From contig JBKCTV010000015.1 of assembly GCA_046318595.1 (NCBI GenBank), positions 1 to 64,000 on the forward strand: a DNA stretch of 64,000 nucleotides. The letters are read 5' to 3'. Every line of letters begins with the position of its first letter. Positions within the stretch are counted from its first letter, which is position 1. The translations under genes and the position numbers were made by a program. The notes under the pieces were generated by a model. It was not told the DNA's origin and ran no database searches. It saw only the letters and a program-made list of their open reading frames with translations. Below are positions 25,327 to 34,467 of the stretch, one piece after another. This DNA comes from DAITMV01 sp046318595 (GTDB lineage: Bacteria; Pseudomonadota; Gammaproteobacteria; Burkholderiales; Burkholderiaceae_B).

Positions 25327-26838
25327 AAACAGACGATAGGCCGGGTTGCCGGTTTCGTCCCAGTAACGATAGCCCAGCCCTGCCAGAAACGCCTGAAAAT
25401 CAGCCTCGTCGGCGGGCGGCACCTGCAGGCCGACGACGATGCGGCCGTAATCCGCGCCTTGGTTCCGATAATGAAACAGGCTGATGTTCCAGCCAGGGTG
25501 CATGGCCGACAAAAAGCGCATCAGCGCCCCGGGACGCTCCGGAAACTCGAAACGATAGAGCTTTTCGGGCGCGGCGCGGTGCGTTCGGCCACCCACCATG
25601 TGCCGGATATGCAGCTTGGCGAGCTCGTCCTGGGTCAAGTCCAGGGTTGCGAATCCAGCGGCTTCGAAAAGCGCGGCGATCGCAGCCGGCTCGGTTCGGC
25701 TCGCCGTCTGAATGCCGACGAAAATGTGCGCCTGGGTGCCGTCGGCGATGCGGTAGTTGAACTCGGTGACGCTGCGCGGGCCGAGCAGTTGGCAAAACTG
25801 GCGAAAACTGCCGCGCGCCTCGGGAATGGTCACGGCAAATAAAGCTTCGCGGTGTTCGCCCACTTCAGCGCGTTCAGCGACAAAACGCAGACGATCAAAG
25901 TTCATGTTGGCGCCGCAGGCGATGGCGATCAACGACTGGCCGCCGAGGTTCTCGCGTTCGACATAACACTTCAAACCCGCCACAGCGAGGGCGCCCGCCG
26001 GCTCTACGATGCTGCGCGTGTCCTGAAAGACGTCCTTGATGGCTGCGCAGACTTCGTCGGTATCGACACGGATGATTTCGTCGACATACGACTGACATAG
26101 GCGGAAGGTTTCCGTGCCGACCTGCTTGACCGCCGTGCCGTCGGAAAACAGCCCGACGTCGGTGAGCCCGACGCGCTCTCCGGCCTGCAAGCTCTGGTAC
26201 ATCGCATCCGAATCGCCGGTCTGCACCCCGATGACTTTGATGTCGGGGCGGATCTGCTTGACGTACGCGCCGACCCCAGCGATCAGCCCGCCACCGCCGA
26301 CTGCGACGAAAATCGCATGAATCGGCTCGGGATGCTGTCGCAGTATTTCGACGGCTACGGTGCCCTGCCCGGCAATTACATCCGGGTCGTCGAACGGATG
26401 GACGAACACCAAGTTTTGTTGCTGCTCTAGCGTCTGCGCATGGAGGGCCGCGTCGTTGTAGCTGTCGCCCTGCAAGACGATATCGACGAAACTGCCGCCG
26501 AAGTGGCGCACAGCGTCGATTTTGACGTGCGGTGTCGTGGTCGGCATGACGATCACGGCCCGGCATTGCAAACGCTGCGCCGCCAGAGCAACGCCCTGAG
26601 CGTGGTTACCCGCCGAGGCGGCGATGACACCGCGCGCCAGCTGGGCAGGCGTCAGATGCGCCATTTTGTTGTAGGCGCCGCGCAGCTTGAAGCTGAAAAC
26701 GGGTTGTAAGTCTTCGCGCTTGAAATACACGGCATTGCCCAGCCGGGCGGACAGCACAGTAGCGGCTTCGAGCGGCGACTCGATCGCCACGTCGTAGACT
26801 TTTGCGGTGAGGATGCGTTTTAAATAGTCGAGACCCAT
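25318..26838 (-). CDS. ilvA: threonine ammonia-lyase, biosynthetic
   Basis: This 506-residue PLP enzyme converts threonine to 2-oxobutanoate, the first step of isoleucine synthesis. The PLP lysine is K51 in FSFKLRGAYNKM; the glycine loop VGGGGLIAGVG lies near residue 184. The two C-terminal ACT-like regulatory regions are present (EVGEHREALFAVTIPEARGSFRQF and KLYRFEFPERPGALMRFL), so it is the long, isoleucine-feedback form. No other ilv gene is adjacent. Confidence 0.95.
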   Translation of the reverse strand: MGLDYLKRILTAKVYDVAIESPLEAATVLSARLGNAVYFKREDLQPVFSFKLRGAYNKMAHLTPAQLARGVIAASAGNHAQGVALAAQRLQCRAVIVMPTTTPHVKIDAVRHFGGSFVDIVLQGDSYNDAALHAQTLEQQQNLVFVHPFDDPDVIAGQGTVAVEILRQHPEPIHAIFVAVGGGGLIAGVGAYVKQIRPDIKVIGVQTGDSDAMYQSLQAGERVGLTDVGLFSDGTAVKQVGTETFRLCQSYVDEIIRVDTDEVCAAIKDVFQDTRSIVEPAGALAVAGLKCYVERENLGGQSLIAIACGANMNFDRLRFVAERAEVGEHREALFAVTIPEARGSFRQFCQLLGPRSVTEFNYRIADGTQAHIFVGIQTASRTEPAAIAALFEAAGFATLDLTQDELAKLHIRHMVGGRTHRAAPEKLYRFEFPERPGALMRFLSAMHPGWNISLFHYRNQGADYGRIVVGLQVPPADEADFQAFLAGLGYRYWDETGNPAYRLFLL

Positions 26839-26980
26839 GACCGATTTCCGTATGTTCGCGCAGATGCAGACCGAACTTTACAGGATTCGCTGGGGAGCGC
26901 CGCGCGCCGCGCACGTTTGGATTGCCATCCGCTCTCGGGCATAATTCAGGGGGGGTTTTGTTTTTTGATCGAGAGTGTCG

Positions 26981-27547
26981 ATGTCATCGTATTCACCATC
27001 GTGCCTGAACCGTCTGCAATACGGCGGCACGGGTGGCGGTTTTCTCGCCGGCCTGCTGGTGGGGCTGCTGGCCGCGCTTGCGGTAGCGCTGTATGTGACC
27101 AATGCGCCGTTGCCATTTGCGTCGCCGAACGGTCGCAGCGATAAGCTCGTCGATAAAAGCAGCGCACTGCTTTCCGACCCGAACAAAAGCCTCTACACCA
27201 AGGATGCGAAAGACGGTCGTTTGGTGGTCGAGCCGCTGCCCTCGAGCAGGATGGGAACCGAATCGCCCGACATTGCCCCCAGCGCGCCCGATCCGGCCAC
27301 CAATGCGGTTTTTTTCTTGCAGGCCGGCAGCTTCAAAAGCCTCGAGGATGCAGAGCAGCTGCGGGCTCGCCTTGCCTTGGCGGGCGTGGAGGCTAATCTA
27401 TCGTCCGCCCAGGTCGACGGTGCGGATGTCAACCGCGTCCGCGTTGGGCCGTTCACAACGGCAGAGGAGGCGTACCGCACCCGCGCCAAGCTAACCGAAA
27501 ATGGTTTCGAGGCACGCCTGGTCAAGCCCGCCGTCGCCAAACCTTAA
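26981..27547 (+). CDS. SPOR-domain inner-membrane protein
   Basis: This 188-residue protein has one N-terminal membrane helix (GGGFLAGLLVGLLAALAVALYVT), a periplasmic linker and a C-terminal SPOR domain (about 112-185: AVFFLQAGSFKSLEDAEQLRARLALAGVEANLSSAQVDGADVNRVRVGPFTTAEEAY). It resembles the FtsN-like protein that precedes dsbA in many Burkholderiales. ATG 26981 is used; a GTG six bases earlier is in frame. Septal localisation is expected. dsbA follows after 19 bases. Confidence 0.88.
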   Translation: MSSYSPSCLNRLQYGGTGGGFLAGLLVGLLAALAVALYVTNAPLPFASPNGRSDKLVDKSSALLSDPNKSLYTKDAKDGRLVVEPLPSSRMGTESPDIAPSAPDPATNAVFFLQAGSFKSLEDAEQLRARLALAGVEANLSSAQVDGADVNRVRVGPFTTAEEAYRTRAKLTENGFEARLVKPAVAKP

Positions 27548-27566
27548 TTTACGCGAAAGGATCGTG

Positions 27567-28289
27567 ATGCTGCGTCGCAGTTTTATTATTCAGGTGGGAT
27601 GCACCGTGTTGGCACTGTCTGGTAGTGCTTCGGCCCTGGCCGCACCGCCAACTCAACCGTCTGTGTCTGCACCCACCGCGCTGGCCCAGGTGTTGCCGAC
27701 ACATTACAAAACCCTGCCGCAGCCTCAGCAGACCGACAGCTCCGGCAAAATCGAAGTCATTGAGTTTTTTTGGTACGAGTGCTCGCATTGCAATGAGTTC
27801 GAACCCGTGCTCGAGGCCTGGCAGAAAAAGCTGCCGAAAGACGTCGTATTGCGCCGGGTGCCGGTAGCGTTTCGCGATACGTTCACCGATCAGCAAAAGT
27901 TGTATTACACACTCGAGACACTCGGGCGGTTGAGCGACATGCAAAGTAAAGTATTCCAGGACATTCACACGGCCAACAACCGCCTGCGCAAGCCGGCCGA
28001 GTTTGCCGCACTAGCCGAGAAAAACGGCATCGATACCACGAAGTTTTACGATACGTTTCAATCGTTCAGTGTGCAGGCCAAAACCAAACAGGCCAAGCTG
28101 ATGACCGAAAGCTATCAGATCGGATCGGTGCCGACCCTCGCCGTTAATGGTCAATACACGACCACCGCCTCGCTGGCCGGCGGCTCGCACGCGGCGGCCT
28201 TGATCGTGGTCGATGCCCTGATCGATAAAGTTCGCAAGGCGAAGGCCACGCCACCGGCATCACCTGCAGCAGTACCAGCAAAGAAATAA
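27567..28289 (+). CDS. dsbA: thiol:disulfide interchange protein DsbA
   Basis: This 240-residue periplasmic oxidase introduces disulfides into exported proteins. It has a signal peptide (cleavage around ALAA, residue 25) and a thioredoxin fold with an active site C72-S-H-C75 in FFWYECSHCNEF. The usual DsbA active site is CPHC, so the Pro is replaced by Ser, which would be expected to shift redox potential. The cis-Pro region (IGSVPTLAVNGQY) is intact. AAAGG precedes the ATG. It is part of a SPOR-dsbA-rlpA gene row. Confidence 0.93.
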   Translation: MLRRSFIIQVGCTVLALSGSASALAAPPTQPSVSAPTALAQVLPTHYKTLPQPQQTDSSGKIEVIEFFWYECSHCNEFEPVLEAWQKKLPKDVVLRRVPVAFRDTFTDQQKLYYTLETLGRLSDMQSKVFQDIHTANNRLRKPAEFAALAEKNGIDTTKFYDTFQSFSVQAKTKQAKLMTESYQIGSVPTLAVNGQYTTTASLAGGSHAAALIVVDALIDKVRKAKATPPASPAAVPAKK

Positions 28290-28333
28290 ACACGGGATGA
28301 CGCATCGGCAAAAAGCGCAGCAAAGGACGCACG

Positions 28334-29374
28334 GTGAGTAAGCGGTGCCGGAGAGCGACTATCGCGCGCGCCGCCCTCCTTCTGGCCTGTGCGAGTTTGC
28401 TGAGCGCCTGCAGCTCGCCCAGACCTGCCAAGCCATCGGCCAGTCGCTGGGCACGAATGTCGGCGCCGAGCCCGGCGGCTGCCGCCTCGAAAGCGCCGCG
28501 CGCCGGCGGTGGTTATTATTTGGACGATGGTCCGGCGGCCGATGTGCCGGCCAATCTCGACGCTATTCCGAATGCCACGCCGCAGGTCGAACCTCTGGGA
28601 AAATTCGCCAATCGGCCCTACAACGTATTTGGCATCGACTATGTGCCGCAGCTCGATCTGAACGAAGCGTATCGACAGCGCGGCATCGCCAGCTGGTATG
28701 GACGCAAATTTCATGGCCAGAAAACGTCCAGTGGCGAACCTTACGATATGTTCGCCATGACCGCTGCGCATCCGACGTTGCCGATCCCATGCTATGTGCG
28801 CGTCAGCAATCCACGCAACGGCAGGTGGGTGATCGTCAGAGTCAACGACCGCGGGCCCTTCCTGCATCAGCGCTTGATCGATCTGTCGTACACCGCCGCC
28901 TACAAGCTCGGTTACGTCAATGACGGCAGCGCCGAAGTCGAGGTGGAGAAGTTGACCCCCGACTTGATCGCGGCGCTACGCAGTGGCGATGGCAGCGAGG
29001 CCCAGGTGTCGCCAGTGGCCGATCCGATTGCCGCGCTCGCCCAGGCGCTGCCTGCCGACATCAACCCGGTGCCGATCAGCCCGGCAGCGGAAGCAGCACT
29101 ACCCGTGGTCCAAGCGCCCCCCAGTCCGGCCACCACGACAGGACGCGGTTACTGGCTGCAACTCGGTGCGTTCGGGACACGCATCAATGCCGACAACCTG
29201 CAACGCCGCGTGAGCCTCGACCCGGCAGTGAGCGGCACCCCTCTGCAAATCATCGAATCGCGCGGGATGTTCCGGCTGATGTCCGGACCGTTCGCCGAGC
29301 GGGCGCAGGCGCAAACGACGGCGCAGCGCTTACAGACCTTGCTGCGGCACGAGCCGCTGCTCGTACAACAATGA
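28334..29374 (+). CDS. rlpA: septal-ring lytic transglycosylase RlpA-like lipoprotein
   Basis: The protein has 346 residues. A lipoprotein signal (LLSAC, lipid Cys near residue 26) is followed by a Gly/Pro-rich segment, a double-psi beta-barrel (RGIASWYGRKFHGQKTSSGEPYDMFAMTAAHPTLP...VNDRGPF; catalytic Asp in the NDRGPF loop) and a C-terminal SPOR domain (about 268-345). It cleaves denuded glycan strands at the septum and outer membrane. The start is GTG 28334. It continues directly into hslV with 11 bases between. Confidence 0.92.
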   Translation: MSKRCRRATIARAALLLACASLLSACSSPRPAKPSASRWARMSAPSPAAAASKAPRAGGGYYLDDGPAADVPANLDAIPNATPQVEPLGKFANRPYNVFGIDYVPQLDLNEAYRQRGIASWYGRKFHGQKTSSGEPYDMFAMTAAHPTLPIPCYVRVSNPRNGRWVIVRVNDRGPFLHQRLIDLSYTAAYKLGYVNDGSAEVEVEKLTPDLIAALRSGDGSEAQVSPVADPIAALAQALPADINPVPISPAAEAALPVVQAPPSPATTTGRGYWLQLGAFGTRINADNLQRRVSLDPAVSGTPLQIIESRGMFRLMSGPFAERAQAQTTAQRLQTLLRHEPLLVQQ

Positions 29375-29385
29375 AAGGCCAGGGA

Positions 29386-29946
29386 ATGGAGCAATACCAC
29401 GGAACCACCATCTTATCGGTGCGGCGCGGTGACCAAGTGGCCATCGGCGGCGACGGCCAGGTCACGCTGGGCAATATCATCATCAAAAGCACGGCGCGCA
29501 AAGTCCGCCGTTTGCATCAAAACCGCATTTTGGCTGGCTTTGCAGGCGGCACGGCCGACGCGTTCACGCTTTTCGAACGCTTCGAAGCCAAGCTCGACAA
29601 GCACCAGGGCAACCTGCTGCGTTCGGCGGTCGAGCTGGCCAAGGACTGGCGCGTGGACCGTGCGCTGCGGCGACTCGAAGCGATGCTGGCAGTGGCCGAT
29701 CGCGAACACTCACTGATCATCACCGGCAACGGCGACGTGCTCGAGCCCGAGCACGGTTTGCTGGCGATCGGCAGCGGTGGCGCGTATGCGCAGTCAGCGG
29801 CACGCGCCCTGCTCGACCATACCGCCATGGCGCCCCAGGAAATCGTGGCTGCGGCGCTCGGCATCGCCGGCGAGCTGTGCATTTACACCAACCAACACCA
29901 CACCATCGAAGTGCTCGATGCGGATATTTCGAGGAACGAGCCGTGA
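29386..29946 (+). CDS. hslV: ATP-dependent protease subunit HslV
   Basis: This is the peptidase subunit of the HslVU (ClpQY) protease. The 186-residue N-terminal nucleophile hydrolase has its catalytic Thr in the segment MEQYHGTTILSVRR (T7, exposed after processing). GGDGQVTLG, ARKVRRL and the GSGGAYAQSAARAL segment are conserved. ATG 29386 gives the beta-proteobacterial N-terminus; an ATG at 29371 is in frame. The stop overlaps hslU by four bases (GTGA). Confidence 0.95.
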   Translation: MEQYHGTTILSVRRGDQVAIGGDGQVTLGNIIIKSTARKVRRLHQNRILAGFAGGTADAFTLFERFEAKLDKHQGNLLRSAVELAKDWRVDRALRRLEAMLAVADREHSLIITGNGDVLEPEHGLLAIGSGGAYAQSAARALLDHTAMAPQEIVAAALGIAGELCIYTNQHHTIEVLDADISRNEP

Positions 29947-31301
29947 GCAGTACATTGGCGCCCGCGCAAATCGTCGCGGAACTGGACAAACACATCATCG
30001 GCCAACAGAAGGCCAAGCGCGCGGTCGCGATCGCCCTACGCAACCGCTGGCGCCGCCAGAACGTGCCCGACCCGTTGCGCCAGGAAATCACGCCGAAGAA
30101 TATTCTGATGATCGGTCCGACCGGCGTCGGCAAAACGGAAATCGCCCGACGCCTGGCGCGGCTGGCGAACGCGCCGTTCATCAAAATCGAGGCGACCAAA
30201 TTCACCGAGGTTGGCTATGTCGGGCGGGATGTCGATACCATCATTCGCGATCTGGTCGACATCGCCATCAAGCAACTGCGCGAAGCGGCGCAAAGCGATT
30301 GCCGGGAAAGCGCCCGGGAGGCCGCAGAAAACCGCATTCTCGATGTTTTGTTGCCACCGCCACGCGATTTCGGTTTTACTGCGGCCGAGCGGCCGGCCGA
30401 CGACGCGGACCATGGCACCCGAGCCAAGTTTCGCGAGCGCCTGCGCCGTGGCCAGCTGGACGACAAGGAGATCGAAATCGAGGTGGCAGCCCATGCGCCA
30501 CAGCTCGACGTGCTCGGGCCACCCGGCATGGAAGAGCTGACGTCGCAAATGCAATCGATGTTTCAAAACCTGTCGGCCAATCGTAAAAAAACCCGCAAGC
30601 TGAAAGTCGTCGAGGCGCTGCGCGCATTGACCGACGAGGAGGCGGCGCGGCGGGTCAACGAAGAAGAGGTGCGCGCCCAGGCGGTACGGCACGTCGAGCA
30701 GAATGGCATCGTTTTTCTGGACGAAATCGACAAGATCGCCGCACGCCAGGATGCGCACGGCGCCGATGTGTCGCGGCAGGGCGTGCAGCGCGACCTGTTG
30801 CCGCTGGTCGAGGGGACGACGGTAAACACCAAGTACGGTATGGTCAAAACCGATCACGTGCTGTTCATCGCCAGCGGGGCCTTTCATTTATCGAAGCCGT
30901 CGGATCTGATTCCCGAACTCCAGGGTCGTTTTCCGATCCGCGTCGAGCTCGAGTCCTTGTCTGTCGACGATTTCGTGCAGATACTGACTGGCACCGACGC
31001 CTGCCTGACCCGGCAGTACGGTGCGCTGTTGCACACCGACGGGGTGGCGCTGGACTTTCAGCCAGACGGCATTCGCCGCCTGGCCGAGATCGCTTTCTCG
31101 GTCAATGAAAAAACGGAAAATATCGGCGCGCGACGCCTCTACACGGTCATGGAACGCTTGCTCGAAGAAGTGTCTTTCGCGGCGCACACCGGCGTTGCGG
31201 CTGACGCGAACACGCCCGTAGTCGCGATCGACGGCGCGTTCGTCGATCGCCGCCTAGGCGAGCTTTCGCAGTCGGAAGACCTTGCGCGCTTTGTGCTATA
31301 A
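29943..31301 (+). CDS. hslU: HslU AAA+ unfoldase
   Basis: This is the ATPase partner of HslV, 452 residues long. It has Walker A GPTGVGKT (58-65), the pore motif GYVG (91-94), Walker B IVFLDEIDKIA, the I-domain insertion (about 110-230) and sensor 2 GARRLYTVMERLLEE. The start GTG 29943 overlaps the hslV stop. A typical heat-shock promoter was not seen before hslV; transcription may come from rlpA. Confidence 0.95.
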   Translation: MSSTLAPAQIVAELDKHIIGQQKAKRAVAIALRNRWRRQNVPDPLRQEITPKNILMIGPTGVGKTEIARRLARLANAPFIKIEATKFTEVGYVGRDVDTIIRDLVDIAIKQLREAAQSDCRESAREAAENRILDVLLPPPRDFGFTAAERPADDADHGTRAKFRERLRRGQLDDKEIEIEVAAHAPQLDVLGPPGMEELTSQMQSMFQNLSANRKKTRKLKVVEALRALTDEEAARRVNEEEVRAQAVRHVEQNGIVFLDEIDKIAARQDAHGADVSRQGVQRDLLPLVEGTTVNTKYGMVKTDHVLFIASGAFHLSKPSDLIPELQGRFPIRVELESLSVDDFVQILTGTDACLTRQYGALLHTDGVALDFQPDGIRRLAEIAFSVNEKTENIGARRLYTVMERLLEEVSFAAHTGVAADANTPVVAIDGAFVDRRLGELSQSEDLARFVL

Positions 31302-31330
31302 AGCAGATTCATCGATAAGGTCAATTCATC

Positions 31331-31801
31331 ATGCGCATCCTCTCATCTTTTCCGCTTCTGCGGCTCTGCCTGTCGATGGGCCTGGGCATCGTCGGCCTGC
31401 CAGCGCACGCCGACGTTGCAGTGCAAAACGCTTGGGCCCGTGCCACGGTGCCGACCCAGGGCGCCAGCGGTGTATTCATGCGATTGCGCAGCGACGATGC
31501 CGCCACGCTCGTCGGCATCGACAGCCCATTGGCTGGAATCGCCGAAATTCACGAAATGAGGATGCAAGGCTCCACCATGAGCATGCGCGCCATCAAAACG
31601 CTGCCGCTGCCCGCTGGCCGCTGGATAGAGCTAAGTCCAGGCGGTTACCATGTGATGCTGCTGGATTTGAAAAAAAAGCCGCTTAAAGCCGGTGAAACCA
31701 TCCCACTGAAACTCAAGATTCAAAACGCCGACGGCCAGATCGTGGTCCATGATGTCACGGCCGAAGTACGTGGACTGGCTCACGCCGGTCGCCCGCATTA
31801 A
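31331..31801 (+). CDS. periplasmic copper chaperone PCu(A)C
   Basis: This 156-residue protein has a signal peptide ending near PAHA and one PCu(A)C domain. The copper-binding motif H-x10-M-x21-H-x-M is met exactly by H74, M85, H107 and M109. Additional methionines (M76, M78, M83) surround it. It delivers Cu(I) to cytochrome c oxidase or scavenges copper. It follows hslU after 29 bases and precedes argB. Confidence 0.92.
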   Translation: MRILSSFPLLRLCLSMGLGIVGLPAHADVAVQNAWARATVPTQGASGVFMRLRSDDAATLVGIDSPLAGIAEIHEMRMQGSTMSMRAIKTLPLPAGRWIELSPGGYHVMLLDLKKKPLKAGETIPLKLKIQNADGQIVVHDVTAEVRGLAHAGRPH

Positions 31802-31814
31802 AAAGGATTTGTCC

Positions 31815-32711
31815 GTGTCCGTCGAATCACACCCCGTTTTTTCAGGCGTCGCAAAAGCGGCTATCCTGGCCGAGGCTCTGCCATATATCCGACGTTTTCA
31901 CGGCAAAACCATCGTCGTCAAGTATGGTGGCAACGCCATGACCGAAGAGCGCTTGCAGCGCAGCTTCGCGCATGACGTGGTGCTGCTGAAGCTCGTGGGC
32001 ATGAACCCTGTCGTGGTGCACGGCGGCGGTCCGCAAATCGACGAGGCCTTGAAGCGTCTCGGCAAACAGGGGACTTTCGTGCAGGGCATGCGCATCACCG
32101 ACGAAGAAACCATGGAAGTGGTCGAGTGGGTGCTGGGCGGGCAGGTCCAGCAGGATATCGTCATGATGATCAACGAGCATGGCGGCAAAGCCGTCGGGCT
32201 CACCGGTAAGGACGGCGGTCTGATTCGCGCGCGCAAGATGCGCCTGGCTGATGCCACCGACCCCCGCCAATCGCACGACATCGGCTTCGTCGGCGAAATC
32301 GAAAAAATCGATCCGGCCGTGGTCAAGGCATTGCAGGACGATGCCTTCATTCCCGTGATTTCGCCGATCGGTTTTGGCGAGGACGGCAAGGCCTATAACA
32401 TCAACGCCGATCTGGTCGCGGGCAAAATGGCTGAAGTTCTCAAAGCCGAAAAGCTGCTGATGATGACCAATACGCCTGGCGTGCTCGACAAGGAGGGCCG
32501 TCTACTGACAGGCCTGACCGCCAAGCAAATCGACGAGCTGTTTCACGACGGCACGATTTCCGGTGGCATGCTGCCGAAAATCGCCTCCGCCCTGGAAGCC
32601 GCGCGCAATGGCGTGAACTCCGTACATATCGTCGATGGGCGCGTCGAGCACTCCCTGCTATTGGAAGTACTGACCAGCCAGGGGGTTGGCACGATGATCC
32701 GCAGCCATTAG
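31815..32711 (+). CDS. argB: acetylglutamate kinase
   Basis: This 298-residue amino-acid kinase performs the second step of arginine synthesis. It has VVKYGGNAM, VVVHGGGPQID, VGLTGKDGGLI, NINADLVAGKMAEVLKAEKLLMMTNTPGVLD and GTISGGMLPKIASALEAARNGV. The start GTG 31815 is preceded by AAGG nine bases upstream; TTG 31809 is also in frame. It starts 13 bases after the chaperone stop. Confidence 0.95.
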   Translation: MSVESHPVFSGVAKAAILAEALPYIRRFHGKTIVVKYGGNAMTEERLQRSFAHDVVLLKLVGMNPVVVHGGGPQIDEALKRLGKQGTFVQGMRITDEETMEVVEWVLGGQVQQDIVMMINEHGGKAVGLTGKDGGLIRARKMRLADATDPRQSHDIGFVGEIEKIDPAVVKALQDDAFIPVISPIGFGEDGKAYNINADLVAGKMAEVLKAEKLLMMTNTPGVLDKEGRLLTGLTAKQIDELFHDGTISGGMLPKIASALEAARNGVNSVHIVDGRVEHSLLLEVLTSQGVGTMIRSH

Positions 32712-32746
32712 GCTTGGTGGATTGAGTTTTAACCACGAGCGCTGCC

Positions 32747-33208
32747 ATGACCGACGGATTCGATTTTTTTAAAACCATTTGGAGCAGCATGTCCATTCCG
32801 CAATCGGTCGCGCCGACCACCGACCTTGCCGAGCTCGACAAAAGAATCGCCGATCTCAAGGCCGTCGAGCAATGGCTCAACCTCAACCTGAACATGCTGC
32901 GCGCCACCATTCAAGGCTTCGAAGTGCAACGCGGGGCGCTCGGCATGATGCAAGCCTTCACCAGCGCGGCCAACCAGGCGTCCCCCGGCAGTCCGGTCGC
33001 CGCAAATGGCACCGCCGGCGACCCCATCGACGTCTCGACGGCGATGATGAGTAACGCCTCGGCCTGGTGGGGCATGATGCAGCAGCAGTTACAGGACGCG
33101 GTAAAAGTCGGCGGGGATGCCGCGGGCGAAACGGCCAGGCCCTCTGCCAAACCCCCACGTTCGACGAACGTCAAGCCGCCTTCTTCCAAGCCGCGCCCTA
33201 CCCGCTGA
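32747..33208 (+). CDS. phaM: PHA granule-associated regulatory protein PhaM
   Basis: This 153-residue PhaM-family protein activates PHA synthase and attaches granules to the nucleoid. The conserved N-terminal part reads FDFFKTIWSSM and then DLAELDKRIADLKAVEQWLNLNLNMLRATIQGFEVQRGAL. The C-terminus is Lys/Pro/Ser-rich and basic (PPRSTNVKPPSSKPRP), as in PhaM, where it binds DNA. It pairs functionally with phaC elsewhere in the window. Its stop overlaps the FIST gene (TGATG). Confidence 0.88.
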   Translation: MTDGFDFFKTIWSSMSIPQSVAPTTDLAELDKRIADLKAVEQWLNLNLNMLRATIQGFEVQRGALGMMQAFTSAANQASPGSPVAANGTAGDPIDVSTAMMSNASAWWGMMQQQLQDAVKVGGDAAGETARPSAKPPRSTNVKPPSSKPRPTR

Positions 33209-34449
33209 TGCTTTTTCGGTTCGGCCATGCCACGCACCCGGACTGGCGCGCCGCCGTGGAGCTGGTGCTACTACAGCTCGACGGTCAGCGCCGACTGGAT
33301 GCCTTTGCTGCAGACCGCACGCGGCCGTTGAGCATCGGCCTGCTCTATCTGACCGAATCTCTCGCGCCTCACGCCGAAGCCATCCTGAGCCTGTTGCGCC
33401 TCAGAACTCAGACCGAGCATTGGGTCGGCGGCGTGGCCGAAAGCATTTGCGCCAGCAGCGCCGAGTACTACCGCGAACCGGCGCTGGCCGTGATGCTGCT
33501 GCAACTGCCAGCCGACAGCGCGCGGGTTTTTTCCGGGCGTCAGCCCCTGCCCAAACCGGGCACGGTCAACCGGGCGGGCCGTCTGGCGATGGCTTCGGCG
33601 CTCGTGCATGTCGACCCATCGATGGACGACATTCCCGATCTGATCGACGATCTGCGCAGCAAAGTCACCAGCGGCCAAGTAGCCGGTGGCGTGGTCAGCG
33701 CCCATGCGGCCTGTACGCATATCGCCGACGAGGCGCTCGACACCGGCTTGTCCGGCTTGCTGCTGGCCGACAACGTGGCCACCGTCATTGCTGCCACGCA
33801 GGCCTGTCAGGCGGTCGGACCGGTCCATACCGTCACCGCCGCAAAAGCACAGTTCATCGAAACGATCGATGGCCGCCCGGCCTTGCAGGTGCTGTTGAAC
33901 GACATGGGCGTGCCAACCGGCGACGAAGCCGAACTCGACGCCGTGCAGGCCAACCTGCTCGCCGACAAGTTCAGCCAGGGCTTATTCATTGGCTTACTCG
34001 ACGACGATACGCCGCCCGGGGGCAACGATGCGCCGCTGGCGATCCGTCCGGTGGTGGGTATCGATCCCGAGCACGGCGGTGTGGCGGTCGGCGACCGCCT
34101 GCCGCCGGGCCGGCGGTTCGTGTTTTGTGTCTGCGATGAAGCGGCTGCCCGCGCCGACCTCGACCGCATGTGCGCGCAGTTGCGGGAGCACCTAGAAGCA
34201 CGCAAGCCGGCGTTGTCGAGTTTGCAGCCACCAGGTTTCATGGGCTTGGCCGCCCGCAAGCAACCACGCGGGGCGCTGTACATCGCCTGCCGCAACCGTG
34301 GCGCCAAGCTTTTCGGCCAACAAGGCCAGGAGCTGCAAATCATCCGCGAGCAGCTTGGCGACTTGCCACTTATCGGGTTTTTCGCGAACGGCGAAATCTA
34401 TCAGTCGCGGTTGTATCGGAACAGCGGTGTGCTCGTGCTGTTTTTTTAG
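33208..34449 (+). CDS. FIST-domain sensory protein
   Basis: This 413-residue protein comprises a FIST N domain (MLFRFGHATHPDWRAAVELVLLQL... to about 240) and a FIST C domain (about 250-400, ending LPLIGFFANGEIYQSRLYRNSGVLVLFF). FIST domains are thought to sense small ligands such as amino acids. The ATG overlaps the phaM stop by one base, so the two are translationally coupled. It converges on the DUF6279 lipoprotein with an 18-base gap. Confidence 0.88.
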   Translation: MLFRFGHATHPDWRAAVELVLLQLDGQRRLDAFAADRTRPLSIGLLYLTESLAPHAEAILSLLRLRTQTEHWVGGVAESICASSAEYYREPALAVMLLQLPADSARVFSGRQPLPKPGTVNRAGRLAMASALVHVDPSMDDIPDLIDDLRSKVTSGQVAGGVVSAHAACTHIADEALDTGLSGLLLADNVATVIAATQACQAVGPVHTVTAAKAQFIETIDGRPALQVLLNDMGVPTGDEAELDAVQANLLADKFSQGLFIGLLDDDTPPGGNDAPLAIRPVVGIDPEHGGVAVGDRLPPGRRFVFCVCDEAAARADLDRMCAQLREHLEARKPALSSLQPPGFMGLAARKQPRGALYIACRNRGAKLFGQQGQELQIIREQLGDLPLIGFFANGEIYQSRLYRNSGVLVLFF

Positions 34450-34467
34450 CTGAGTGTTCGCGGAACC

